NCBI RefSeq assembly: GCF_030704535.1
Contig: NC_081819.1
Span: 22,788,001-22,852,000, forward strand
Direction: 5' to 3'
Length of the DNA: 64,000 nt
Origin: Vitis vinifera
Lineage: Eukaryota > Streptophyta > Magnoliopsida > Vitales > Vitaceae
The position numbers and the translations under genes are program-made. This document shows, piece by piece, positions 11,796 through 23,543 of the stretch (position 1 is its first letter; each line of letters begins with the position of its first letter). The notes under the pieces were generated by a model. The model was not told the DNA's origin. It ran no database searches and saw only the letters and a list, made by a program, of their open reading frames with translations.

Positions 11796-12074
11796 TGTAA
11801 AGTGTGATTAAAGGGTCAAAGCTTAACCTTAATTGATATTCATCCGCGTAAATATATAGTACATCAAGCAAACCTAATTAAGGGAAAACCGTGAGTTTAG
11901 GAAACAATCCTAAACAATGCCGTGAGTTTAGGAAACAATCCTAAACAATAGCAACTACTTTCCTAGAATATATCCCTAGAATATATCATAATATCTCAAC
12001 ATAGGAAACAATCCTAAACAATAGCAACTACTTTCCTAGAATATATCCCTAGAATATATCATAATATCTCAACA
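11796..12074 (-). repeat. 3' LTR of the copia element
   Basis: This LTR is 279 bases long. A roughly 72-bp block (TAGGAAACAATCCTAAACAA and onward) is repeated in tandem inside it, and it has one extra 31-bp unit compared with the other LTR. Confidence 0.92.
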
Positions 12075-15000
12075 CCCTCCCTCAAGTTGGAGCATGAGGT
12101 TCAAAAATGCCCAACTTGGCAAGAAGATAATCAAATTGTTTCTTTCTAAGAGCCTTTGTAAAAATATCCGCCAATTGTGTAACAGTAGGAACATATGACG
12201 GAGCAATCAAACCATCTGTTATCGCATCCCGAACAAAGTGACAATCAACCTCAATGTGTTTGGTGCGTTCATGAAATACTGGATTTTTGGCCATATGAAG
12301 GGCTGACTAACTATCACAAAAGAGCTTGATTGCCTTTGGGTGGTGCACACCCAAGCTCAGAAGCAACCCCTTCAACCATTTGAGCTCACAAGTAACTGCT
12401 GCCATAGCTCGGTATTCCGCTTCTGTAGATGAGCGGGAAACTGTGTGTTGCTTCTTTGTCTTCCAAGAAATAGGAGATTGCCCAAGAAACACAAGCCATC
12501 CGGACAAAGAGCGTCTAGTGACTGGACATGCTGCCCAATCAGAATCACACCAACCCTGCAGGGACAGATCACTATCTGCACGTAACAAGATACCCTGACC
12601 CGTAGTACCTTTCAAATAACGAACGACTCTCAAAGCCGCCTCCCAATGCTCAATTCTAGGCTCTTGCATAAATTGAGATAATATATGAACCGAGTAGGCC
12701 AAATCTAAACGGGTCACTGCCAGATAAATGAGTCGACCTACTAATCTGCGATAGGACTCAGGGTTCGACAAGAGCTCCCCATTTACGAGTCCTAATCTGT
12801 GATTTTGCTCGATCGGGAAGCCACACGGCTTGGCTCCCAGTAATCCGGCCTCCAATACAATGTCAAGTGTGTACTTGAGTTGACACAAGAACAAACCAAC
12901 CGAACTCCTGGCCACCTCGATTCCGAGGAAATACTTCAAAACACCAAGATCTTTCATCTTAAAACAATCACTGAGATAGGCTTTAAAGGTCTTAAGTGCA
13001 ACGGAATCATTCCCAGAGATAATAAGATCGTCGACATACACTAGCACATTTATTTGAACATTGCCCTTAGTGTAAGTAAAAAGAGAATAATCAGAGTAGG
13101 ATTGTAAGAAACCATATCCTTTAAGAGCTGTGACCAACTTGGCAAACCAACATCTCGGAGCCTGTTTCAACCCATAAAGTGATTTCCGTAACCTGCAAAC
13201 CAAGTTCGGATCGGAACGCTCAAATCCTGGGGGTAGCTTCATATACACTTCCTCCTCAAGATCTCCATGCAAAAAGACATTGTGAACATCCATCTAATGA
13301 AGTTCCCAATTTTTCGAAGCCGCAATAGCCAAGAAAGCACGCACCGTAGTCATTTTGGCAACTGGAGAAAATGTCTCATGATAATCAATACCGGCTTCTT
13401 GATGATTCCCCAAAACTACTAATCTGGATTTGAGCCTTTCAATATCACCGTTTGAGAAGTACTTGGTTCTGTAAACCCACTGACTTCCCAAAGCACGCTT
13501 ACCCTTTGGAAGAGGTTCAAGAGTCCACGTACCATTTTCCTCCAAAGCCCGAATCTCCTCATGCATTGACTTTTGCCAACTGACATCTTTCATAGCCTCT
13601 TTAAATGACTTAGGATCATTGCTCAAAATAATAGCTGCAAGAAACTTTCGATAATGTACATAAAAATTGTCACAATTTATATAATGTGCTATGGGATAAG
13701 GAGTACCTGAGGGATGCTGTGGAGACGGAGTGGCGGGAGATGGACTTTCAACAACCACCGTATGAGTAACAAAATCTCGTAATAGAACCGAAGGAAATTT
13801 ATCCCTCATTCCCTTTCCCATAGGAGCAGACTGCCCATTGCTTGTATTATCAAGCCCAAGTGAATCAAGCCCAACAGTGGGAACAACTTCCGGCCCAGGT
13901 GAAAGAGGTGCTGAAGAAGCCTCGGTGTGGGCCGGCCCACCCTCCCTCAAGCCCAGATCTAGATCGGCATCAAAATGGGGCACTTGATCTTGGTGGGCTT
14001 GGGGTTCAGGTTGGATGAGGTTGGGATTTTGTGTTTGGGCTTGTGGGTTAGGCAAATCAGCATCATCATCGACAAAATCAGCAAAATCACTATGTTTTCC
14101 GGAATAATATTCACAGCACCCGGGTTACCAAACGGAAAAACATCCTAAAAAAACTTGACATCACGAGAAACAAATAATTCCTTAGTGTCCAAATCAAACA
14201 ACTTCCACCCCTTCTTTCCAAACGGGTAACCCAAAAACACACATTTTCTACTTCTACTTGCAAATTTGTCACCTTTGGATTTTTTATCATGAGCAAAACT
14301 AAGACAACCAAAGGTGTGAATTGCCGCATATGAAGGAGGGGTGCCAAATAGGATTTCAAATGGTGTTTTATTGTGTAACAAAGGAGAGGGAGTGCGGTTT
14401 ATTAAGTGAGCAGCAGCAAGAACACTTTCGCCCCAAAAATAAATAGGCAAATTTGCTTGAAAGCGTAATGCCCTCCCCACATTTAAAATATGTTTGTGTT
14501 TTCTCTCAACCCTCCCATTTTGTTGCGGAGTTCCCACACAAGAAGTTTGGAATAAAATGCCAGTTGCAGAAAAATAGTCAAGTAGGCATTTAAATTCCGT
14601 ACCATTATCACTTTGAACAACTTTCACTATTTGAGAAAATTGTCGATCTACCATTGCAATAAAAGACATAAACATCCGAAAAACTTCTGTTTTATCGACC
14701 AACAAATAAATCCACACAGCTCTTGAGAAATCATCAACAATAGTTAAAAAATAACGAGCTCCACAAGAAGAGACATGTTTATAAGAGCCCCACAAATCAC
14801 AATGTATTTTCTCAAAAATTCTAGTTGCCTTATTGTCACTTAAAGGAAATTTGTCTCTAGGATGCTTAGCACGAAAACATATTTCACAAGCTTTATTTAA
14901 ACTACCCTTAAGATTGCTAACTGGAGGAAGTAACTTCACTACTTTCTCTGAAGGATGTCCCATCCTGTTGTGCCACAACTCCAAAGTGGATGCTGCGTTG

Positions 15001-15660
15001 TGGACAGAAACATGTTGTACCGAATCACCTTCAGCTCCACCGAAGTAGTAAAGTCCATCTCGCCTAACTCCCGTTCCAATCAGCTCCCTGGTGTGGTCCT
15101 GTATAGCACACATATAAGAGTTAAATTGGACAATACAATGTAAGTCATCAGTCAATTGTGAAACCGAAAGTAAATTGCAATTGAGTTTCGGCACATAAAG
15201 AACGTTTTTAAGAGTGATGTTATTCGACAAACGAACGGAACCGGATTGGGTCGCAACAACAGATTCACCATTAGGAAGGCCAACCGGACACTCAAACAAC
15301 GCTATAATATCAAATAACCAAGATAAATCACCGGTCACGTGATGAGTTGCCCCGGTGTCAATGATCCATGACTTCGTGTCAAACTTACCATTCAACTTGT
15401 CATCCGGAACTTGAGCATTACCAATTAAGCCCGCAAGAGCTTTCCATTGTTCGGGTGCCTCCAATGCCAACTGAATATCGGAAGCCCAATCATCGTAATT
15501 GTCGCCGCGTAAGCGAGTGGGAGTGATGAAGTCGCCTGGTCGGTCTCCTGTGCCGAGAAAAAAAGGTGAATTCATCTCCCTTTTAGGTGGCGACAATGGT
15601 GGTTGTTCATCGCCGCTGGCCATTGTTTTATTGTGTGTGCATGTCAGTGCTCTGATACCA

Positions 15661-15908
15661 TGTAAAGTGTGATTAAAGGGTCAAAGCTTAACCCTAATTG
15701 ATATTCATCCGCGTAAATATATAGTACATCAAGCAAACCTAATTAAGGGAAAACCGTGAGTTTAGGAAACAATCCTAAACAATAGCAACTACTTTCCTAG
15801 AATATATCCCTAGAATATATCATAATATCTCAACATAGGAAACAATCCTAAACAATAGCAACTACTTTCCTAGAATATATCCCTAGAATATATCATAATA
15901 TCTCAACA
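15661..15908 (-). repeat. 5' LTR of the copia element
   Basis: This LTR is 248 bases long and contains the same roughly 72-bp internal tandem repeat. The tRNA-iMet-type primer site lies next to it at 15,649-15,660. Confidence 0.92.
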
Positions 15909-15913
15909 ATTTT

Positions 15914-17723
15914 AGAATTCAAAAATATATCAACAACTTCATTTAATACCCTTTTAGGTTGTTAACTATTCCCAATTCTTCTTATTTAATATAAAAATAA
16001 AATATGTAAAAATATATACAATTTCAAATCATTTTTAAAAAGTTGATAATTCAATATCTCCAGTGTTCATTTATTTTCTTATTAATAAAAATAAGGTAAA
16101 ATCATTATTTTATTAATAATTTTTTATACTAAAAACGACTCTTGGATGATATATATGTTCAACTAAAAGTTACTTATTGATATCAATCAATATAATAATT
16201 AAAGTGTCACTTTAATTATTATATTGGATTGATATCAATATATTATTTTTAATTTAATAAAAAAATTAAATATTTTAATTTTTTTTATTCAATTAAAAAA
16301 CAAATACTACCTTAGTCTTTGTTATCTCCATCTATTATCTTCTCTTGAAATGTCTTATTTTAATTCTTAATTTACATTTTAATATTTGGACACTAATTTA
16401 TTACACTTCAATTTTTTTTATTAAACCACACTCTTTCATATTTCATATTCTTAATTTTTCATGAAAGAGTGTTCTCTCTTCACAGACACTTCACATTCAA
16501 CTTTTTTTTATATCCTAACAATTTTTTTATATATATTCCACCTTTACTTCTTTTTTTTCTTTTTTCTTTTTTAATTTTTCTTGGTTTTCCCTCGTCATCC
16601 CAAAGCAAATCCTTGTCTTCAAACATGACAGTCCTAAAAAGACATCCAAAAGCTAGTGGGCGATCATCTTTTCTCCTTCACTTAATTAGTTTATTTTCTT
16701 TTTAAATTTCTTTTGAATTATCACAATGTAATTTTGATTAATATAATACCCAATATTATATTGGTTTGTTTTTTAAAAAAAGATTTTTAAATACTTCAGA
16801 GTTTACTTTTATTCAATTTCAAAACTAGAGTATGAGGGTATTTCATGAATCAATTTAATTTAAAATTTAAAATAATTTAAACTAATAAATTTAAAATAAA
16901 TCAATTTAATAGTTTGAAACAAATATAAATTAATCTTAATGAATAACCTTAATATTTATAATTAAAAATAAATAAATAGATTTAAGCAAATAATTTAAGG
17001 TTAATTTATTAAGTCATTAAATATTAAATTTTATCAAATTGCCACTAAGGATCACCTTTATTTTTATTTCTAACTTTTTTCTACTTTTATCTTTTAGCTT
17101 TCTCTCCTTCGTCCAAAGCAAACCTTGGAATATCCAAATTGCAATTATCTTTATTTTTTAACAATTTTTTTCTTATTCATCTAAAGTAAACTTTGCCTTT
17201 ATACAAAAAAATTGTGGTGAAATGATAACTCACTTTTTTGAAAAATATTATCTTCCTCCATGTAATTTAACAATAATTTAGCAGTATTGAAATATTTTTA
17301 TTACTTTGAAAACTTTAATCATTCTCAATCTTTCTTATTTAGTGAAAGCCTAAGATATTTAAAAATATATAAAATTTTAAATATTTTCTTCTATTTTTTA
17401 CTAAATATTTTTTATAAACATGTCAACTTTTTTTATTTTGTATTTTTCCTAATAAAAGTGGGATGAAATCATTATTTTATTGATAAAAAACGCCTTATTA
17501 ATATTAATTTCATCAAAAGTTCAAGCTCACCATTACCTTTTATTTTATTTTTTAAAGTAATAATCATTTAAACACATTACCATGTACAGGATTTTTAACT
17601 TGGAGCAAATCTCAAGTTGATCCCTGTCTGAGGAGAGATTTTATTTTCTTCTAGGCACACAGTGCTGCTCCCTTGGCCTGTTGAAACCACCAAAGAAGAG
17701 GAGGAAGAAGAAGCGCATCAAAA
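15914..17723 (+). other. Upstream region of the second NLR with internal duplication
   Basis: The region is AT-rich. About 15,980-16,130 resembles about 17,330-17,500 (shared TTCTTATTTA and AAATCATTATTTTATT blocks in the same order). About 16,580-16,690 resembles about 17,095-17,130 (shared CCAAAGCAAA). The proximal leader at 17,630-17,723 is GC-richer and ends in a purine-rich stretch before the ATG, as in the first NLR. The core promoter cannot be fixed from sequence. Confidence 0.45.
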
Positions 17724-20486
17724 ATGGCGGAGAGCAGTATCTCGTTTTTCGTAGAGAAGCTGTATGACTCGGTTTCACAACAAGCCTCACTCTATGGGGC
17801 AGTAGAAGGGCAGGTCAGGCTGCTCCGAAACGAGCTGGAGTGGATCCGCCAGTTCCTAGAATGTGCGGATGCAGAGCGTAGATACGACAAAATGTTCAAG
17901 CTGTGGGTGAATCAGATCAGGGATGCAGCCTATGATGCCGAAGATGCCATTGATGAATTCATATTCAAAGTGGAACGCAAACGACTGCAGAGATTCAATA
18001 ATCTCAAGTTCCTCAACTTGTTACCCGCATGCGTGGTCTTGCCTGACAAGTTACGGCTTGTGAATGAGCTCAATGGGCGTATCAGTGAGACCAATATCAC
18101 ACTTGAGAAGATTTTGATTAATAAACGGAGGTACGGCATGGAAGATCTGAGAGCTTATGAACCTGGGAGCTCTTCCGGTATTGCAACTACTTCTGAACGG
18201 TACTCCAATCAAATGGTGGCCAGGAAAGAGAAGAGGATTCCCACTGTTGAAGAAACCAACGTTGTGGGGATGAAAAATGATGTGGAAGCTGTAAAGGGAA
18301 AGCTGTTAGAGGGAGCAATGGAAAGAGTAGTGGTGGCCATCTGGGGGATGGGTGGCCTTGGCAAAACTACTCTTGCCAAGAAAGTTTACAACCACAGCGA
18401 TGTTCAGCACCACTTTAGTTGCCGTGCTTGGGTTTATGTATCTCAAGAGTACAATATTCGGGAGCTTTTGCTCGGGATCGCCAATTGCGTCACGACTCTC
18501 GAGGATGAACAAAAACGTAAAAATGAAAATGAGTTGGGAGAAGTGGTTAAAAAATGTCTCCAGGGAAAAAGGTACTTGATAGTACTTGATGATGTATGGA
18601 ACACCGATGTTTGGCGCGGGTTGAGCTCATATTTTCCCGCAGAATCAAATAAGAGCAGAGTGTTGATCACTACTCGCAGAGAAGATATTGCTGTAGATGC
18701 TCATTCAGAGTGCTATAAACTTCAACTTCTGGGTGAAAAAGAAAGCTGGGAGCTGTTTCTCAACAAAGTAGGGAGTGAAGCAGTACTGACATGGCCAGGG
18801 TTGGAGGAATTCAAAAAGGAGATTGTAGCAAAATGCAAAGGTTTACCTCTTGCAATTGTGGTTCTTGGAGGACTTCTATCACTGAAAGATCTGACACCAG
18901 AATCATGGCGGAAAGTGCTTAAAACCATGGATTGGCATCTAAGTCAAGGTCCCGACTCCTGTTTGGGAATTCTTGCACTGAGCTATAACGACTTACCCAC
19001 TTACTTGAAGCCCTGCTTTCTTTACTGTGGGGTTTTTCCGGAGGACTCAGAAATCAAAGCAAGTAAGTTGATTCGCTTGTGGGTTGCTGAAGGATTTGTA
19101 CAAAAAAGGGGAAAAGAAACCCTGGAAGACATTGCAGAAGACTACCTATACGAGTTGATCCAGAGAAGCATGATTCAGGTGGCTGATACGAGAGACGATG
19201 GAAGGGTGAAGTCTTGCCGTATACACGACCTGCTTCGAGACCTTGCCATTTCAGAAGCTAAAGAAGAAAAACTTTTTGAGGTAGATGAAAACATTGATGT
19301 GGACGTGCCTCCTACTAGTGTTCGTCGACTGATCGGTAATATTGATCAGACCAACTCTCCACATTTGAAAAATTCTAATATCCGATCTTTGATCCTCAAT
19401 AGATCCATTGATGGAGGAGATGAGGTATGTTTACATAAATGCCCCAAATTGCTTCGGGTCCTGCACGTGGACTCGCTTTACAAACTACCAGGAAAAATAG
19501 GAGAACTCATCCACCTAAAATATTTATGCTTAAGCGGAATTAAGTGGGGAATATTCCTTCCACCATCAATCGGTGGGCTTGTTAATTTACAAACCCTTGA
19601 TTCAGGAGCGGAGTTCATCTGCATACCCCATACAATTTGGAAATTGAAGCAAATGAGACATCTAAATTGTTGGGGAGGTAGGATCTCATCAAGGCAGTCA
19701 ATGAGAGAGAGGTGGGTGGAAGGCCATTTGGGTGTCCATCAAATGACCAACCTTCAGACATTATATTTAGAGGGTGGCGATTGGTTGAAGGATAACAACT
19801 TGGGAAAACTGGCCCACCACCTAAAGCAATTGAAGCTAGACCTTTATTCTCACCCAAAGTTGAAGGAGGGGTCGTTCCGATCAATAGCCCAATTAACTGG
19901 GCTTCAAAAGCTGAAGTTGCTTACTGATAAATTTATAGAAAGCGAGGGATTGTCAACATCAACACCAATTCTATTCCCAGGTCTGGAGTCTTTCTCACAC
20001 CACAAGTGCCTCTACAAACTGCGTCTAGTGGGACCCATCCGAAAACTACGCGTGGAAACAACACTCTATCCTCCGAATCTCATGCAACTCAAACTGTTTC
20101 GTACTAGAATGGAGGAAGATCCAATGCCAATACTAGGGAGGCTGCCAAACTTGAGGATTCTCACATTATTACGAGATTCTTATAAGGGTACGGGAATGAA
20201 TTGTCCTCATGGAGGGTTCCTTCGACTTGAATTCCTACAAATGCGCTTGTTGGACAATCTAGAAGACTTGTCAGTGGAGGAAGGAGCAATGCCTAATCTG
20301 AAGACATTGAAAATTGAGTATTGTGACCAAATGAGGAAGTTCCCAGATGGATTATTGCAGCTGAAAAAGCTCCAAAGACTAAACCTCTATCCGGTATCCC
20401 AAGAATTGATGAGTGGGGTTTTAGAGACACAAGGAGAAGATTGGAAAAGGATCCGTCGTATAATCACCTCCCAGGTACCTCCCTGA
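17724..20486 (+). CDS. CC-NB-ARC-LRR disease resistance protein (RPP13-like NLR), copy 2
   Basis: This 920-aa single-exon immune receptor is a paralogue of the gene at 250. The coiled-coil motif reads EDAID at residues 73-77 instead of EDVID. The NB-ARC has P-loop GMGGLGKTT at 208-216, AWVYVSQEY, a canonical kinase-2 LIVLDDVW at 285-292, TTR in RNBS-B, GLPLA, CFLYCGVFPED, and IHD at 500-502 in the MHD position. LRRs run from about 545 to the end. The linker between coiled coil and P-loop is about 9 residues longer than in copy 1, while the LRR region is shorter. No stop or frameshift is seen, so it is probably functional. The two copies are most alike in the NB-ARC and least alike in the LRR, the usual pattern where the LRR diverges for recognition. 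The role in ATP-switch immune signalling is inferred from the family. Confidence 0.95.
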   Translation: MAESSISFFVEKLYDSVSQQASLYGAVEGQVRLLRNELEWIRQFLECADAERRYDKMFKLWVNQIRDAAYDAEDAIDEFIFKVERKRLQRFNNLKFLNLLPACVVLPDKLRLVNELNGRISETNITLEKILINKRRYGMEDLRAYEPGSSSGIATTSERYSNQMVARKEKRIPTVEETNVVGMKNDVEAVKGKLLEGAMERVVVAIWGMGGLGKTTLAKKVYNHSDVQHHFSCRAWVYVSQEYNIRELLLGIANCVTTLEDEQKRKNENELGEVVKKCLQGKRYLIVLDDVWNTDVWRGLSSYFPAESNKSRVLITTRREDIAVDAHSECYKLQLLGEKESWELFLNKVGSEAVLTWPGLEEFKKEIVAKCKGLPLAIVVLGGLLSLKDLTPESWRKVLKTMDWHLSQGPDSCLGILALSYNDLPTYLKPCFLYCGVFPEDSEIKASKLIRLWVAEGFVQKRGKETLEDIAEDYLYELIQRSMIQVADTRDDGRVKSCRIHDLLRDLAISEAKEEKLFEVDENIDVDVPPTSVRRLIGNIDQTNSPHLKNSNIRSLILNRSIDGGDEVCLHKCPKLLRVLHVDSLYKLPGKIGELIHLKYLCLSGIKWGIFLPPSIGGLVNLQTLDSGAEFICIPHTIWKLKQMRHLNCWGGRISSRQSMRERWVEGHLGVHQMTNLQTLYLEGGDWLKDNNLGKLAHHLKQLKLDLYSHPKLKEGSFRSIAQLTGLQKLKLLTDKFIESEGLSTSTPILFPGLESFSHHKCLYKLRLVGPIRKLRVETTLYPPNLMQLKLFRTRMEEDPMPILGRLPNLRILTLLRDSYKGTGMNCPHGGFLRLEFLQMRLLDNLEDLSVEEGAMPNLKTLKIEYCDQMRKFPDGLLQLKKLQRLNLYPVSQELMSGVLETQGEDWKRIRRIITSQVPP

Positions 20487-22341
20487 TAGCCTTCTATAAG
20501 ATATTAATTTGGTTTTAGATGCAATTATGGTTAATTTAGAGCTTCAAATTCTATATAATCAGGTGAAAGTCGTTTTATGTTGTATATTTCAATATGCTCG
20601 ATTGATTCACCATGTGAAAATGACCAAATTAGTCCTTTTATTTTATTTTATTTTTATCATTTCACCTTTAATATTTGCGTTTTCTCTTCTTTTTCTACTT
20701 TCATGTTATTATTATTATTATTATTAATGAAATAATATTACTAATACATTAATATCAAAATTAATTTATTATTGTTATTGCATATGTCACACTATTGCTT
20801 GATAAATATAATTTAATTGTTTTGCCCTGAGTTTGCATGAAAGGTGTATTAGACTTGTAATTAAGGTATTAACAAGACACGTTAAAAGTGATTGTATGCA
20901 TCATAAAGTACCAAAGACAAATTAAAGGTTTCATAGATATATATATATATATATATATATATGATTTTGACCAAAAAAATAAAAGCCAAAAATTGGCACC
21001 CTAAAATATCAACACATTGGAATTCAATATCATCAAAATTTTCAAATAATCTATGATATGGCTAATTAAATTATAAATTTTTTGCTATTTTTCAGAAAAA
21101 TGGCTGATAATTTCTTTTTATTTTTTTATTGTATTATCAATTTAACTTTTAATTTTAAAAATTTACAAAAAGAAAGTTTCAAATAATTATAACTTTATTT
21201 TAAAATTGTTATTATAATGACCACTTTAAATTTTTGTAAAATATTTTGAAAAGATATAATTGTCATGAAATTGCTCACAACTAAAATATCTAAAACAAAC
21301 TAATAAAATAAAATAAAATAAAATATTTTTAATATTTTATAAAATATAAATTTTAAATAAAAATTAATTTCATAAAAGAAATTATAAATGCAACTTTTAG
21401 CAATTTATATAATTTGAATAAACTAATAAGAAAAAAAAATTAAACAAATTTTTTAAAAAAGAATTTTAAAATAAAAAAGATTTGATATCAAATTTTATTT
21501 TAAAAGTTTGAAGGATTTAATTTTATATTTAAAATATTTTTTTTAAAAAAAATTGTTTCCAAAAGATTAATAATTTCATTAGGAGGTTTTAATTGTTTTC
21601 AAATAAAAAATATAAATTACCGGAAAGAAATTGAAGATAATTTTAATAGAAAGTTTAGTAAATATAGACTAATTAACAAGAACTTTCTTAATTTTAATTT
21701 AAAGTTATATATATATATATTATAATATTTCTAAGATATTTTTTAATATAGATATTGTTTTGTAAAACTAAAAATATTTTATAAATATGATGTGATTTAA
21801 ATATTGAAATATAGTATGTTTTTAAATAATAAAATTTTATCCTTACATTAGTATTCATTATTCATTATTTGAAGGAAGGTTATATTTTTTTGAATGATAA
21901 TACAATAATAATAATAATATATTAAATAACAAAAATAATCATGAAATAATAATATTATTACTGTTATTAAAAATAGCAGTATTAATGTGTTACAATAATA
22001 TTAGATATGACAATATTAAAATAAATATTTATATTTAATAATATAATATTAGTGATTAGAATAATAATTATAATAAGAAAATAATAAAATGAGTAAGCTG
22101 AAGGAAGAAAAAAGAGAGAGACGGAAATAAAATGACTTCCCATTGATTCTAAAAATTTTAAATCCTTTACCACATTTTTAAGGTATAATTCTTATTCTTC
22201 CTTTCTTGAAATTTTGTGAGTTGTTGGAGGATTTTACTATGTATACAATTTGTTAGAAAGAGAAACTAGATTATCTATGAAATTTTGTGAGTTGTTGGAG
22301 GATTTTACTATGTATCATATTTGATCAATTAAGAGTTTAAG
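20487..22341. other. AT-rich intergenic DNA after NLR copy 2
   Basis: This holds the probable 3' UTR, a TTA microsatellite (20,705-20,726), an (AT)n tract (20,937-20,962), and long low-complexity AT sequence with AAT repeats near 21,905. A 38-base phrase (TGAAATTTTGTGAGTTGTTG and onward) occurs twice, at about 22,206 and 22,278. No gene is seen. Confidence 0.45.
20937..20962. repeat. (AT)n microsatellite
   Basis: Thirteen uninterrupted AT units. Confidence 0.9.
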
Positions 22342-22706
22342 ATTATGTTTAGTTATTAGAAAATACCAAAAAAGAATAATAATAATAATAATAATCCCAT
22401 ATGTGATTCTTAGAAAATTCGAGGAAAAATATAAATTAAAGAAAAAAAATGACAAATAAAAATAGAAGTAAAGAAAACGAGAGATTAGATTTAAAATTAA
22501 AAATTATTTTTATATATTTTTTAAAACTCATTTCACTTTTTTTTTTCTCTTTCATATAAGATTAAATTATTTAAAAAAAATACAAGTTTTTAATATATTT
22601 TAATTTTCTTTTCTATTTTTCATGATAAACCAAATACAAGAAAATCATTATCCTTAGCATTCTTTTTTTTTCCTTTATTTACTAATTTCCTAGAACCAAA
22701 CATAGT
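22342..22706. mobile_element. MITE-like foldback element
   Basis: This element of about 365 bp has imperfect terminal inverted repeats: TTATGTTTAGTTATTAG at the left end and, on the other strand, CTATGTTTGGTTCTAGG at the right end. The interior holds no coding capacity. The ends and inner blocks match the element at 24,324, so both belong to one dispersed non-autonomous family. I could not assign a superfamily or a target duplication. Confidence 0.6.
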
Positions 22707-23543
22707 ATAAGGAAAATGATATTATATTTGAATGTCATAAAAAAAAATGGGCAGAAAATACTAAGAAAAAAAGGAGGAAAAAAAGTTTAAGAAAATTGCA
22801 TTCTTCCACAATTTAATTTTTTTCCCACAATTTTTCTATGGACAGCTATATTAGTTGTTACAAAGAGCACATGATTCAAATTTGTGGCTGAATTAAGATC
22901 ATTTAAATAAAAAGATGTAAAATAAGCTAATTTAAACAAAAATTATGCACTTAAATATAACATTAAATAAAAAGATTTGTGCATTAAACAATAAGAATTG
23001 GATTAAACTAAAAAGAAACCGGAGGATGCAAGAAATAGATATAGTATAAGAATTGATTGACTCTGCTTTCTATAATTGGATAAAAGTAGGAGATCGATGG
23101 AGCATGAGACTTTAATTAAGTGTAGGGAGGAGGATCAAAGGGAGTCATCACTGGGTGGCACTTCCAAGCTTGGAAGTGGTGTAAACTATACAAGGCTTTG
23201 GTTTACCTATCAAACAATATGAGTAGCAGCAACAAGCAATAACAGATGTAGAAAGAAAAATCAGAACACACAAGCAATAGACCATCTTTCTCTACTCATT
23301 ATATTCAATGCATCAACAAATACTTCTAAAAAATATCAACACATTTTCACGTTACGTTACACAATATTATGCCACAACAAAGGCTTCCAGTTCTAGGACA
23401 GGAGACATAATTTTGGTTCAAAATTTCGTTGGAGACCTAGATTCATGGTACAAATTGAAGTAGTCAATCATGCAATACACTATGGGGGTCTTCTTCGAGT
23501 GAACCAAATAACAAAATTAATGCAAATGTGAAACTAAACTAGG
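22707..23543. other. 3' flank of the 146-aa gene (minus strand)
   Basis: About 23,300-23,543 is probably the 3' UTR of the minus-strand gene ending at 23,544. A perfect 20-bp palindrome, CACTTCCAAGCTTGGAAGTG, lies at 23,159-23,178. No other gene is seen. Confidence 0.4.

Larger units (their letters stand above)
11796..15908 (-). mobile_element. Ty1-copia LTR retrotransposon, young but broken
   Basis: This 4.1-kb element is flanked by a 5-bp target duplication ATTTT (11,791-11,795 and 15,909-15,913). Read on the minus strand, the 5' LTR is 15,661-15,908 and the 3' LTR is 11,796-12,074, both TG...CA. The primer site TGGTATCAGAGC (tRNA-iMet type) touches the 5' LTR and a polypurine tract GAGGGAGGG touches the 3' LTR. 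Parts in copia order: a gag-like leader with a protease signature (DTGATHH), integrase with an HHCC finger and SDNGTEF, reverse transcriptase with YVDD, and RNase H. The compact size and short LTRs suggest an Ale/Retrofit-type lineage (low confidence). The LTRs differ by one substitution over 248 aligned bases plus one 31-bp tandem unit, so the insertion is probably well under a million years old. It is broken, with about four breaks. Confidence 0.95.
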
